From: Gammaproteobacteria bacterium 45_16_T64
Lineage (GTDB): Bacteria; Pseudomonadota; Gammaproteobacteria; Pseudomonadales; Ketobacteraceae
Assembly: GCA_002162955.1 (NCBI GenBank)
Contig: MABD01000016.1
Span: 1-64,000, forward strand
Reading direction: 5' to 3'
DNA length: 64,000 nucleotides
Below, in pieces: positions 54,764 through 64,000 of the stretch. Numbering within the stretch: position 1 is the stretch's first letter; each line of letters begins with the position of its first letter. The position numbers and the translations under genes were made by a program. The notes below the pieces were generated by a model. That model made no database searches, was not told where the DNA came from, and was given only the letters and a program-made list of their open reading frames with translations.

Positions 54764-54881
54764 TACGAATGCACCTCTTGTAGCAGATTCATAATCTCAG
54801 CACTTACAACACCCAAATCCGCACCAATCTCCACCAAATTTCTAGGAAATTGATACAGATAAAAATAACAATTAAATTGAA
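54760..54881. repeat. Diverged direct repeat, copy A (hsdM 3' end remnant)
   Basis: About 120 nt that match 55949-56070 at an offset of 1189 nt, for example the shared GAATGCACCTCTTGTA, then CATAATCTC and CCAAATCCGCA. The two copies flank yhcG. Confidence 0.8.
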
Positions 54882-54906
54882 TCAAAGCCTGTTCTATTAA
54901 TGTCAT
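54763..54906 (-). CDS. 47-residue ORF, duplicate of the hsdM C-terminus
   Basis: Residues from about 11 ([18 protein letters not shown], then [15 protein letters not shown]) repeat the last 37 residues of HsdM ([18 protein letters not shown], then [15 protein letters not shown]) with differences. The DNA of 54761-54880 is a diverged copy of 55950-56069. Its ATG overlaps the yhcG stop (ATGA) and its TAA overlaps the hsdS ATG (TAATG). It looks like the original end of hsdM left in front of hsdS when yhcG was inserted. Confidence 0.7.
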   Translation of the reverse strand: MTLIEQALIQFNCYFYLYQFPRNLVEIGADLGVVSAEIMNLLQEVHS

Positions 54907-55952
54907 AATTCACTCCCTAGCTCGCTTTCAATTTCCTCAATACTAGGCAAACTGGATCTCAGATTATCCGGCAAAGTCTGAGTCAGCTGATACTCAGTAA
55001 CACCTAACGGTTTTTGAATATCACTCAGGGCATATTCCACCACCGTTTTATCTTTGTTTTTACATAGCAAAATGCCAATTGTGGGGGCATCACCCTCCTG
55101 ACGCAGCTGTTCATCAACCGCTTTGATATAAAAGTTTAGCTTACCAGCATGCTCGGGTTCAAAGTCAGTGATTTTCAGCTCTATCACCACATGACAATGC
55201 AGTCGCGTGTGGTAAAACAGCAGGTCTAAATAAAAGTCGCGATCCCCCACCTGAATAGGAACCTGCTTTCCCATGTAAGCGAAACCTGCACCTAGCTCTA
55301 ATAAAAACTGGCTAATATGGTCAATCAATCCCTTTTCTAATTCTCGCTCGCTGTAGTTTTTGCTGAGGGTGAGAAAATCAAACACGTAGGGATCTTTTAA
55401 GGTTTGTTGGGCAAGATCAGACTGTACTGCTGGCAAGGTTGATTCAAAATTACTGATGGCTTTGCCTTCGCGTTGATATAACCCGCTTTCAATCTGGTGC
55501 GTCAGTACACTGCGGCTCCAACCATGCTCGATGGTAGCGCGTACATAATAGAGTGCCTCTTGGGTAGTTTGGCACTTGCTGATGATATGTACATTATGCC
55601 CCCAAGGAATAGCAATCAATTGGGCAACAGCCTGTTGCCCAATTGATTGACCTCCTACCCAAAAGCGATGCCACTGCCTAATATACTTAATATTTCTTTC
55701 TGAAAATCCTTTAATCTCAGGGAATTCAGCTATTAAATCCTGGCTCAGTTGTTTTATAAAACCGCTACCCCAACTGGTTTGTTGCTGGCGCTTAACAATT
55801 TCTTCACCCAGTTCCCAATAAAACTGCAATAAACTGCTGTTTACCTGCACCGCCGCTTTTAGCTGTGTTTGCCTGAAGCGATTCTTTAAATCACCTAACC
55901 ATTGACCATATGCACTATCATGCTTTATCGGATCTTTGCTTTCACCTGCCAT
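54903..55952 (-). CDS. yhcG: YhcG-family (DUF1016) PD-(D/E)xK nuclease
   Basis: A 349-residue protein. The N-terminal DUF1016 helical domain (residues 20-160; [45 protein letters not shown]) is followed by a PD-ExK core: [21 protein letters not shown], with D and E-x-K in place. Members are found as extra genes in type I restriction operons. Start overlaps the hsdM stop (TAATG). The gene is flanked by the two copies of the hsdM tail, so it seems to have been inserted between hsdM and hsdS. Confidence 0.88.
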   Translation of the reverse strand: MAGESKDPIKHDSAYGQWLGDLKNRFRQTQLKAAVQVNSSLLQFYWELGEEIVKRQQQTSWGSGFIKQLSQDLIAEFPEIKGFSERNIKYIRQWHRFWVGGQSIGQQAVAQLIAIPWGHNVHIISKCQTTQEALYYVRATIEHGWSRSVLTHQIESGLYQREGKAISNFESTLPAVQSDLAQQTLKDPYVFDFLTLSKNYSERELEKGLIDHISQFLLELGAGFAYMGKQVPIQVGDRDFYLDLLFYHTRLHCHVVIELKITDFEPEHAGKLNFYIKAVDEQLRQEGDAPTIGILLCKNKDKTVVEYALSDIQKPLGVTEYQLTQTLPDNLRSSLPSIEEIESELGSEL

Positions 55953-56070
55953 TAAGAATGCACCTCTTGTAACAGACTCATAATCTCGGCACTCACGGCA
56001 TCCAAATCCGCATCAATCTCTACCAAATCCCGCGGTGGCTGATATTGATAAAAATGGCGGTTAAACGGGA
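55949..56070. repeat. Diverged direct repeat, copy B (3' end of hsdM)
   Basis: The end of the hsdM reading frame, matching copy A at 54760-54881. Confidence 0.8.
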
Positions 56071-57484
56071 TTTCATATCCAACGATGCCCACTTCCTGAT
56101 CTTTTTCATCTCTCTTATTGGCGTCTATCCAGGCATCAGGCACATGGGGTTGCACTTCTTTTTTGAAGTAGGCTTCGTTTAGCGCATTGACCGCTTGTGA
56201 AGGATCAAGGTTAACGTTTTCATTATCTCGCAGGTCGCCATCAGGTTTGTATTCAACAACGCTTTTTCCATTACCCCCATCCACCTCAAACATGCCGTAC
56301 AGCGGATTGGCTTCGGTGTTTTTATGCACCTTCTTAATCACCTTTTCCGCTTCTGGGTTTTTCCAGCTTACGGCGGTGGTGATTTGTTTTTTCTCTTTGG
56401 TATCTAAGGTAATGCCTTGGGCTTTGCAGGCTGCTTTGAGGGCAGCTTCATAACCGTTCATATCATCACACTGCTCGGTACCCATACATTGTGGAGAGCC
56501 TTGTTGCAGTTTCTTGGCTTTAAGCAGGGTTTGTTTTTGAGCCGTCCAGGTTTTACTATCTAACAGCTCTTTAATCTTGGCTTCTTTCAGGTCGCTGAAA
56601 TTCTGTTTGATATGCTTTCGAATTTCCGTCTCGAATTCGGCAAGCTGTCCATAATGCGGGCAATCTTCTTCATCCGTCCAGGTACCATTACTGGCTTTTA
56701 ATTGCTCAGCGTATAGCCATTTCATCGGTGCATTTAAGGGCTTGGGGGCAAAGCGCAGTTCAGCTAAACGCTCATCACTGAATTGATAACTCTCGCGTAA
56801 TGGACGCTCAATGGTGATACGACGGTAGCCAAATTCATGGGTGGAAAAAATTTTGCTGGCGAAGGTTTTTGGCGTTTCTTGCTTTGGATTTGCCGATTGA
56901 CGACCACGATTACTTTTTTGCTCGGCAGGTTTGTCGAGTTCTCTTGCGTCAACAACTTCAAAGGCACCAAAGCTGCGAGTAATGGTGGCGATATCATCGG
57001 CACTCATCTCATTACGTTTTGAGCCTAGGGATTTACGCATTTTACCGCAGAGATTAACGCCGTTAATGAGCTGTACTTTTCCACGTCGCCCCGGCAGACC
57101 TTTACGTTCAGCTTCTTCGTCAGATATTTTTTTATTCGATAACACCCATACGTAGGTAGCAATGCCGGTGTTGTAGAACATATCAGTGGGGAGCGCGACG
57201 ATGGTTTCTAATAGGTCGGCCTCAAGGATGTAACGGCGGATTTCGGATTCTCCGGAACCTGCCCCGCCCGTAAACAGTGGTGAGCCGTTAAGAATTATAC
57301 CAATACGACCGCCACCCTCTGATGTATCCCGCAATTTGCTGAGCAAGTGCATAAGGAATAATAACGAGCCATCAGAGACGCGAGGTAAACCTGGACCAAA
57401 GCGTCCGCCGAAGCCCTTGAGGGCGTTTTCGTCTTTGATAGTTGATTCTATTTTTTTCCAATCTACACCAAAGGGTGGATTCAT
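55952..57484 (-). pseudogene. hsdM: Type I methyltransferase subunit, 5'-truncated at the NPPF motif
   Basis: 510 codons of an N6-adenine methyltransferase subunit. It starts right at the catalytic motif (M then [10 protein letters not shown]) and has the rest: [28 protein letters not shown], and a long C-terminal part that binds HsdS. About 250-300 residues that should precede it, the helical N-terminal domain and the SAM-binding motif I, are absent. In frame upstream of the ATG only two codons remain before a TAA. So methylation cannot be expected from this piece alone. The lost part is replaced by a 216-nt gap and the DISARM-like operon. Confidence 0.85.
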
Positions 57485-57700
57485 GTAATATTAACTCTTT
57501 TAACGGGATACAAAATATATCCTTTAATTTCAATAACTTGAAACAAACAACGGCATCCAATAAAAAATGCAGAAAAACTCTTATCAGGCTACATTTTTTC
57601 GTGTATATATTTCTGAATAACAATCCGGCGCCCGCCAACCAATATCAGAGAATAGGTTAGTAGTAAGTCTGCTATATGCCCTGAATAAATCTACACTCAG
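57485..57700. other. Junction between truncated hsdM and the DISARM-like operon
   Basis: 216 nt, A/T-rich, with no convincing ORF, terminator or transposon end. An AAAAGAG lies 10 nt before the truncated hsdM ATG and could allow weak translation. It is the place where the two defence systems meet. Confidence 0.6.
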
Positions 57701-59374
57701 TTAGACACACTCTTTTATCACCACAAGTAAATGCTTTGCTCGAGAACAAGCCACATAGTAGTCAGACTTCGTAAAATTAAATGACTCATCCTCTGGGACA
57801 TCAAAGAGAATAATTGCATCCGCCTCCAGTCCCTTGAACCCTCTTACTGTAGAGAATAAAATACCTTTACCGTCTTTCCAGTCTCGAATATTGTCAATTA
57901 ACGGTACTCCCTTGATCTTACTAGTTCCTTTTAGTGAGCAGTTCGACATTTTGTTTGGCGATAAAACAGCCACCTGTTGAGCTTTTAACTTGCCCTTATT
58001 AACCCACTCGTGAACATAGCGCTCTATACGTTTTTTGATATCGAATTCGAGATCCAGGGCTATAACTACAGGTTCAATTCCTACCGGTGCGTCTTCCCGA
58101 GTGGGCACAGGTACTTCTAGAATCTCACTACAATGTTCCGCTATTAATTTGGTATTTCGACAATTAACAGGTAACTGAAATGGATCACCTAGTGCAGGCA
58201 GAGAGGTGACCTGATCAACATAGAGGTTTTGTTTAGGATCAAAGAAAACATACATAGCACCTTCTTCTTCCTTGCTATTAATCATCTCAAGAGGCACCCA
58301 CCAATTCGGGTAAAAATCTTGCCCTTCATCAACAATAACAGCATCAAACCTCTGTTCGACCATATCAATAGCATCAATTAGGTTTTCTGGGGCAGTTTCT
58401 TTCCAGAATTTATCGCTATTATGAGATGGAGGGTTAAAAGGCACATGCGCCTGCTTACACCAGTCATAACAAAGGCCGTGAAAGTGTTTTACTGTGATTC
58501 TGCCTTTATACGACTCATCAATGGAGTCATTAATCCACTCGACGAGTTGCTTGTTATAACAAACCAACAATGTAGATAGGCCTTGATCGGCAAATTTAAT
58601 CGCTTGCGCTTGTGCGAGCATCGTTTTTCCTGAGCCAGCTACACCATTTATACAAGCCCTCTTTCTTGCGGCTAAAAATTCTAAAGCTTGTAATTGAATA
58701 CTTGTGAGTCTAAATAGCTTTTCCTCTTGTTCTTCGACTTTTCTAAACAAAACAGGCAACAGCTTAAACCCAGGGGATATAGCTTGTTGTATTTTTGCCA
58801 TATCATCTTTTGATAATGGAACAGGCTTATCTCGTCTTATCCACTGAGTTAACGCACCCTTCATGTTCCTATCTAAATACGGCAAATCACTTGCTGAAAA
58901 TATGATGACCGGCTCAGAGCCAGGAGGAGTTGGGCCTGAATACTCACAATCAGGAAAAACAACAGCATAGCCAAATCCAAAAGGAAGGCTATTGGCCCCC
59001 TGATAGCCTCGCAACTTAATAGCGTTTTCAAGGTAATGTGTATTTCGACTTGCCTGCTCAAAAGGGTCTTGAATAGACTTTAATCTTCCACCTGAAAGAA
59101 CTCTACTCCATCGCCTGCCATCGGCATCATAGTCAATTTCACCCCCCTTCACTTCTAGCACTAACATACCATGTGAAGGAATTAGTATGACGAAATCAGT
59201 TTCACCCTCCTTGATTGTTGTGTTACCACGATCATTTCTGTCAGTTTTTAGCCACGGGTAGGAATGATATATGACACAATCATCAGGGAGTTGGTCGACC
59301 AAACACCGCGCCACATCTCTCTCAGACTTAACGTTGATATCATCGATTTCTACTTTTGGTATTAAGCGGGCCAT
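57701..59374 (-). CDS. NERD-domain nuclease fused to SF1 (UvrD-like) helicase
   Basis: A 557-residue protein. The N-terminal NERD domain (about 15-125) has a PD-ExK-like core, GETDFVIL and LEVKGG (D60, E74, K76). The SF1 helicase has Walker A NGVAGSGKT (about 243-251), Walker B VIVDEGQDFYP, and a C-terminal motif (VRGFKGLEADAIILFD, YYVACSRAKH). ATG at 59374 has AAGGA seven nt upstream; GTG at 59380 is the alternative. It lies about 10 nt after drmC and is probably the last gene of that operon. DNA or RNA cleavage coupled to unwinding is inferred. Confidence 0.85.
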   Translation of the reverse strand: MARLIPKVEIDDINVKSERDVARCLVDQLPDDCVIYHSYPWLKTDRNDRGNTTIKEGETDFVILIPSHGMLVLEVKGGEIDYDADGRRWSRVLSGGRLKSIQDPFEQASRNTHYLENAIKLRGYQGANSLPFGFGYAVVFPDCEYSGPTPPGSEPVIIFSASDLPYLDRNMKGALTQWIRRDKPVPLSKDDMAKIQQAISPGFKLLPVLFRKVEEQEEKLFRLTSIQLQALEFLAARKRACINGVAGSGKTMLAQAQAIKFADQGLSTLLVCYNKQLVEWINDSIDESYKGRITVKHFHGLCYDWCKQAHVPFNPPSHNSDKFWKETAPENLIDAIDMVEQRFDAVIVDEGQDFYPNWWVPLEMINSKEEEGAMYVFFDPKQNLYVDQVTSLPALGDPFQLPVNCRNTKLIAEHCSEILEVPVPTREDAPVGIEPVVIALDLEFDIKKRIERYVHEWVNKGKLKAQQVAVLSPNKMSNCSLKGTSKIKGVPLIDNIRDWKDGKGILFSTVRGFKGLEADAIILFDVPEDESFNFTKSDYYVACSRAKHLLVVIKECV

Positions 59375-59384
59375 CTGCACATCC

Positions 59385-60530
59385 TTATTGTGTTAATTCT
59401 ACAGCTAGCGGGTAGAACATTTCCCATTCATCTTCCGTCAGTTTAAAGCTTTGCGTAGCGGAAAATCCGCGGATAGAGATTAAGTAAAACTGCTCTTCAT
59501 TGTTATTCATATCTTGTTGACGTGACCAGGTATATTTACCTACCATCAATTTTCCATCGCGCTCAACAACAACCACCGAGTTAGCTTTAGGCTTATCTTC
59601 ATTTTCACTGCAACGAGAAAACACTCTTGTTTCTTCAATATCCTGCTTTTCATTTTTAAACTGAACAATGGCAGACTTGGAGTGTTTTAGAGTATGCGCT
59701 AACACACCAAGTGAGATTGACTGATACTCTTTAAATTTTCCCCCTCGACTAGTGCGATTAACTGAATATGGAATAATTTCTTTACTGCTAATCATTGAAG
59801 TTAACTGACAACATATCCCATCAGGTATACTACCGCCAACAATATGCACTCCCATCTCAATATTTTTATCAAGTGCCGCCGAGGTTAAGTTTGCGCTTGT
59901 CACAAACGCTATATTTTTGTCCGCTACTGCACATTTAGCGTGCACCCTCGCAAACCCAACTCCCGCGTCCTCTCTATTCTCTCGCGGCCAAACATAAAGA
60001 ATGATTCCTGGTATGACATCATTAAGACGAGCAACGGTTTCTCGAAAGTCGCTTGAATTTTCTTTGTCTTCAGACTCAATCAACATTCTTACATCAACAC
60101 CGCGCTCCACAGCTTCAGCGATTGCCCCCTCTACTGAGGGAATATTAATCAAAACGAAAGAAACAATAAAAAGGGAATCATTCGCAGAATTAATAACATC
60201 AAGTAGAACTTGTTCGGAACGCCGAACAGGGAATTGATTTAGATCAGGCCCCGTCCATACGAGGTCGACCTTCTCTCGATTTCTTTCTTCAATATATCCA
60301 AAAGATACACCTGCAATTAAACCCGCTAGTTCATCGTTTGTGCTACCTAATCGTTCCCACTCAGTTAAAACGCCTTCCAATAGTTTGTTAGCAGCATCTG
60401 TCGTGAAATGGCCACATAAAGACAAGTAATTATCAACGGCCGTAGCTTTAATACGCGTACATAATGATTTAACCTTCGCAGGATGTTGATCTTGTACCAA
60501 TTCAAAAATTGCAGCTGAAAGTCTATCCAT
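59385..60530 (-). CDS. drmC: DrmC-like phospholipase D-family protein
   Basis: A 381-residue PLD-superfamily protein with one HxKx4D motif (H197, K199, D204, then N214), as in the DISARM component DrmC, which may cut nucleic acid as a dimer. The helical N-terminus (1-90) and the PLD part (95-255) fit DrmC. A further 125 residues at the C-terminus (FKEYQSISLG..., beta-rich) look like an added domain. Start follows the drmB stop by two nt. Confidence 0.82.
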   Translation of the reverse strand: MDRLSAAIFELVQDQHPAKVKSLCTRIKATAVDNYLSLCGHFTTDAANKLLEGVLTEWERLGSTNDELAGLIAGVSFGYIEERNREKVDLVWTGPDLNQFPVRRSEQVLLDVINSANDSLFIVSFVLINIPSVEGAIAEAVERGVDVRMLIESEDKENSSDFRETVARLNDVIPGIILYVWPRENREDAGVGFARVHAKCAVADKNIAFVTSANLTSAALDKNIEMGVHIVGGSIPDGICCQLTSMISSKEIIPYSVNRTSRGGKFKEYQSISLGVLAHTLKHSKSAIVQFKNEKQDIEETRVFSRCSENEDKPKANSVVVVERDGKLMVGKYTWSRQQDMNNNEEQFYLISIRGFSATQSFKLTEDEWEMFYPLAVELTQ

Positions 60531-60532
60531 GA

Positions 60533-62401
60533 TTAATCGTTCCCAAATAAAGCGGCATCAGCGTTATCAAGTGTTGGTACTACCAACGCTCGATCGAGAT
60601 AACGATTGCCTTTCTCACAGGATGTTTCCGCAGCAAAAGTACAGGCATGACAAGCAGCAGCATGAAGAGACCTATCTTTTTCCGGCTTATGTTCTGAACA
60701 CAAAGGGTCTGAAGAGCATACTTTTGCCCGATTTAATGCCTGATCAAGCAAACGCCCCAAATTTTCAGGCTTACCAAGTTCCACCAGACCACCTAATGTG
60801 CCATCAGAGTCAGCCGCAGCGGTATAAATGAGAATACCTGCCTGACTGTTATCGTTACTTGTATCTCCATAAATCCGCTCTCGGATACTCGCCGCGTTAT
60901 AACCACATTCCAGTGCCAACTCTCTAATCAAAAGATGGGATATTGTGTGTAATAGAACATAACGTATACCCGGATAACCCTCTTCAGACGATAACTTTCT
61001 TGAATTCCTCCAACCTCTATGCCCTTCAAATAGAGAAGCATTAATCGCTTGAACGGCTGGCTTGGCCTCCCATTTCTTCAATACTGCCTCATTAAATTGG
61101 ATAAAAACACCTTCTCCATGAACCTGACTGGCTGGCACCCAGTTCGGCGATTCATTAGATAGACCTGCCATGGGAGGTTGTTCACCTGGTGCATTACTTT
61201 CTTCAGGCGCTTCGACACGGGTGAAACCAATTAGCGCATTCACCTCTCTCAAACGCTTCAAAAGAAGTACATTTTCAATTTCATTTTTGTAATGAGCTGG
61301 TTTATCGACAACCTCACTTAGAAAGTGTGGCCAATCATTTGGAGGATTTGGCTCAATAAAAACTTCCCATTCAGGGCCTTTGATATCTTCCTGTGTGACA
61401 TCATCACCAATCTCCCCTTTATTAATGGCATCAATCACACTCCACACTTCTTCATGCGTATATTGATCAATACCTGGTAAAATTGCGTTCTTTACAAGCA
61501 CCTTTAAAATAGCTTTCACTTCTAATGCAGATTCAACATCGACAAAATTGTCCCAACCATCTTGTACCAATTGAATGATTGGATCTCGCGATAATGGTAT
61601 AGCCAATGCAGATAGGGTTACCGGAAACCAACTGTTAGTAGCGCCTAAAAGAACACCTCGGGGTACTTCATCACAAATTGCGTCATATTTATCTAGATGC
61701 GGATGCCTTCCCCTACAAGCAGGTAAGTTCTCTTTACCGGCCTTCCCAAAAGCCTGCGCCATATTACGCTTAGCGTCACAGCTATCACACTTAACCCATA
61801 GGTTTTCAGTTTGCAGCGAGGCCCCACTTTCGAAAAACCGCAAGCCCCCAGTACAACCGGACCTACCGCCATGAACATAATAGCGCCATGGAAAATCATC
61901 TAAGTGTCCATTTCTACAGGCCATTAAGAAACGCGCCGGGACAGCATCAGCATCTTTAGCGGGCTTATCTCCTTTGGAACCACGACAAGACTCATGTACA
62001 AAGCGCGTATTTTCTGGTCGATATCGACTCTCTTTTATCTTAAACAACCCAGAATCATACTCTGCTAACATACCGCACTTCACGCAACGCAACCATCGAG
62101 GAAATGGCCTCACCGGCACACCGATTCGCGCTTCAGCAGACCAAACATCCGTATGTTTCGTTTTTACAAAGGGTGGCATACGCATACTTTCTACTTGCGG
62201 GCCTAAACGCTGTTTAACAGCTGTCAACAAACGAGCCTCAGTTACCGGTGGACATCTATCTCTATCCCAACGATCAATTCCCAATGTCACGACGGAAAGA
62301 CTCGGCATATCAATCAATGCACCCGGACCGTATGTCCAAAGCAATTGGCTCGGACGAACTTCACCAACAGGGGTTATATCGGAAGTATTTTTATTACTCA
62401 T
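60533..62401 (-). CDS. drmB: DISARM protein DrmB (DUF1998)
   Basis: A 622-residue protein matching DrmB in layout: an N-terminal GEVRPSQLLWTYGPGALIDMPSLSV signature, zinc-type cysteine pairs (CVKC, CDSC; LKCxxC-like), and a C-terminal DUF1998 domain with GYPGIRYVLLHTISHLLIREL and a cysteine group (CHACTFAAETSC, CEKG). DrmB forms a complex with the DrmA helicase that blocks phage DNA. Its ATG overlaps the drmA stop (TAATG). Confidence 0.9.
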   Translation of the reverse strand: MSNKNTSDITPVGEVRPSQLLWTYGPGALIDMPSLSVVTLGIDRWDRDRCPPVTEARLLTAVKQRLGPQVESMRMPPFVKTKHTDVWSAEARIGVPVRPFPRWLRCVKCGMLAEYDSGLFKIKESRYRPENTRFVHESCRGSKGDKPAKDADAVPARFLMACRNGHLDDFPWRYYVHGGRSGCTGGLRFFESGASLQTENLWVKCDSCDAKRNMAQAFGKAGKENLPACRGRHPHLDKYDAICDEVPRGVLLGATNSWFPVTLSALAIPLSRDPIIQLVQDGWDNFVDVESALEVKAILKVLVKNAILPGIDQYTHEEVWSVIDAINKGEIGDDVTQEDIKGPEWEVFIEPNPPNDWPHFLSEVVDKPAHYKNEIENVLLLKRLREVNALIGFTRVEAPEESNAPGEQPPMAGLSNESPNWVPASQVHGEGVFIQFNEAVLKKWEAKPAVQAINASLFEGHRGWRNSRKLSSEEGYPGIRYVLLHTISHLLIRELALECGYNAASIRERIYGDTSNDNSQAGILIYTAAADSDGTLGGLVELGKPENLGRLLDQALNRAKVCSSDPLCSEHKPEKDRSLHAAACHACTFAAETSCEKGNRYLDRALVVPTLDNADAALFGND

Positions 62402-64000
62402 TACACACCTCCCTTATCTACATTCGATTTTGGCACTTGAGGCTTCCAGGCTGGACCTTCATCTATTCTTTTAGTATTCATCTGTAATTTAACACCGGGC
62501 TCAACTTCACGCATCGACATTGGAACAGTAAAGCGCCCCCATTCGTTAATGCCTGGGGATTTAACTAAAGCGACTTTAGAATCCACATTCTCGCCTCGCT
62601 TTTCATATGCAACAGTACGTCCTGCCACCGCAGTTTCTTTTACCCAATGATCCACGCGATCTTTGATACAACCTTCAGCCAAATCTCTGGATGTTACATC
62701 CTCTTCCACCATCCACACCCTATCAGTAATGGATTGCATCATTTCATTTACCGCAGGTGTCGATGTTTGTTTTAAGGTTGACGCACCGTCATTTGGGTTA
62801 AGGTCATCATCACCCAAACGCATCATACTTAACATCGCACCAGTTAGGCCCCTATCCATCGCTCGGGGGGAGAATGGCGTAACAGACTGCGCTTCTACAT
62901 GCTTGTAGAAGGTGGCATGATAATGTTCAAAGGTTTCATAATGAGATAAATCTCGAGGTCTTGCCCAAGTCAGCACAGTACACACCAGGCCAGGAAAACT
63001 ACGCCCCACCCGACTGGTTGCCTGTATGTACTCTGCCGTGCTTTTAGGCTGTCCATTTACGGCCATAACACCAAGACGATTAACATCCACCCCTACAGAA
63101 AGCATGTTAGTGGCTAATACCACATCAATGGCCCGACTTTCTCCCTCTTCCCATTTAGTAACGTACTTGCCTTCTTGAGCATCGTACCGAGCCTTAAACT
63201 TCACTTCCAACTGATCAAGGTATTTGGGGATATCCTGACTCGATACCCGTGAGGTTAATTCCTTGATGTTATTTACACTTCGCTGGGCTAAACCTGGCCT
63301 TTCAACCAAGCTCATTTGCACACGATATGAACGCGTTTGCACATCATCTTCAGCTAAACGCTTCATACCCCCTAACTCACGGAGTGAATTGAAATAACCA
63401 ACACTCGTCATATAAGGATCTGCAACTTGACCAAAGCGATCAAATAAAGCTTGGGATGCAGTTAAGAACGCCGTGTACACTCTAATAAGAACCGCTGGCC
63501 GCGCACTACCTGGTGAGCAAACCCCCATGTAACGTCGGCCATAATGCTCCTCAATAGGCCTCTGCACAGAGAAAAAGTTATCTTCAACATCCAAACCATG
63601 AGGCGGGAATACCGATACCTGGCGCATAAATACGCCGCTAACTTGCTCTTTGGCTTTACGAACCGTCGCTGTTGAAGCAATGATTTTTGGCTTGATGGTA
63701 TTACCTTCATATTGCCATGAAGACAACTCATCAACAGCCGTTTCATATAGACCCACCATCGTACCTAATGGACCACTAATTAGGTGAAATTCATCTTGAA
63801 TAATCAAATCTGGTGGCCGTAAAGGTGAAATTACTTTTACTTTTGTTGCTGCCCCGAGTTTCGATTTAGCATGGTTACCCGTGCAACACTTTTCATCTTT
63901 CCAAATCAACCCATGGCGCTCACACTCTAAACTCGCCTTTCCAAATAAATTTCGTGTTGCACCTCGCCAAGCCATCATGGCAAATTTGTCGACCGTAGCA
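62401..64000 (-). CDS. drmA: DISARM helicase DrmA, C-terminal part (runs off the window)
   Basis: 533 codons of an SF2 helicase open to the right edge. It has a Walker B of DEFH type (LIIQDEFHLISGPLG), motif III STAT, motif V-like NMLSVGVDVNRLG and motif VI QATSRVGRSFPG. The reading frame continues above ATG 63978 (VDKFA then MMAWRG), so the N-terminus and Walker A lie beyond position 64000. Together with DrmB it forms the core of DISARM anti-phage systems. The methylase gene expected for DISARM is not in the window. Confidence 0.9.
   Translation of the reverse strand, partial: ATVDKFAMMAWRGATRNLFGKASLECERHGLIWKDEKCCTGNHAKSKLGAATKVKVISPLRPPDLIIQDEFHLISGPLGTMVGLYETAVDELSSWQYEGNTIKPKIIASTATVRKAKEQVSGVFMRQVSVFPPHGLDVEDNFFSVQRPIEEHYGRRYMGVCSPGSARPAVLIRVYTAFLTASQALFDRFGQVADPYMTSVGYFNSLRELGGMKRLAEDDVQTRSYRVQMSLVERPGLAQRSVNNIKELTSRVSSQDIPKYLDQLEVKFKARYDAQEGKYVTKWEEGESRAIDVVLATNMLSVGVDVNRLGVMAVNGQPKSTAEYIQATSRVGRSFPGLVCTVLTWARPRDLSHYETFEHYHATFYKHVEAQSVTPFSPRAMDRGLTGAMLSMMRLGDDDLNPNDGASTLKQTSTPAVNEMMQSITDRVWMVEEDVTSRDLAEGCIKDRVDHWVKETAVAGRTVAYEKRGENVDSKVALVKSPGINEWGRFTVPMSMREVEPGVKLQMNTKRIDEGPAWKPQVPKSNVDKGGV

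Noticed and set aside
57372-57638. 88-aa minus-strand ORF across the hsdM junction
   Set aside because: It is out of frame with hsdM, rich in rare patterns, and matches nothing; it only spans the breakpoint.
46884-64000. CRISPR array or integrase in the accessory region
   Set aside because: No regular short repeats with spacers and no tyrosine or serine recombinase motifs are present on either strand.

Overview
This window reads as the chromosome of a marine-type gammaproteobacterium that stores lipid. The best clue is a 660-residue reductase that closely resembles, from memory, the fatty acyl-CoA reductase of Marinobacter. It sits directly downstream of a wax ester synthase (WS/DGAT) and is divergent from a FabR-type fatty-acid regulator. 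A FadL-like porin, paired acyl-CoA dehydrogenases, acyltransferases and a serine esterase support a lipid-centred life (Marinobacter, Ketobacter, Oleiphilus or Alcanivorax-like; genus not determinable from sequence alone).

Layout. 0.1-5.4 kb: cytochrome oxidase assembly (twin-TM protein, SURF1, an Sco-like protein, heme A synthase, heme O synthase) and a lone divergent heme-copper oxidase subunit I facing it. 5.6-9.2 kb: two tandem autotransporter-domain paralogues, the second cut by one in-frame stop. 9.4-28.8 kb: mixed housekeeping and lipid genes (two acyl-CoA dehydrogenases, PilZ protein, Slt and MltC-like transglycosylases, two ABC1/UbiB-family kinases, FadL family, NUDIX, acyltransferase plus NAD-dependent epimerase). 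28.8-36.7 kb: MORN-repeat protein, wax-ester module with FabR-like regulator, HDOD protein, EamA transporter. 36.8-46.9 kb: core genes cca, pteridine reductase, folK, folB, plsY, tsaD, then the macromolecular synthesis cluster rpsU-yqeY-dnaG-rpoD and a tRNA-Ile2 (CAU).

From the tRNA to the right edge (46.9-64 kb) everything real is on the minus strand and is defence-type accessory DNA. It holds a ParDE toxin-antitoxin pair, a GIY-YIG-like gene remnant and a type I restriction-modification operon (hsdM, yhcG, hsdM-tail ORF, hsdS, 62-aa ORF, rhuM-fic, DUF5655 nuclease, hsdR) whose genes mostly overlap by 1-4 nt. Upstream of that operon is a DISARM-like operon (drmA partial, drmB, drmC, and a NERD-nuclease/SF1 helicase). 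hsdM lacks its whole N-terminal and SAM-binding part and begins at the NPPF motif, just where the DISARM-like operon ends, so the two systems appear to have collided. No integrase is visible in the window; the island continues past position 64000.
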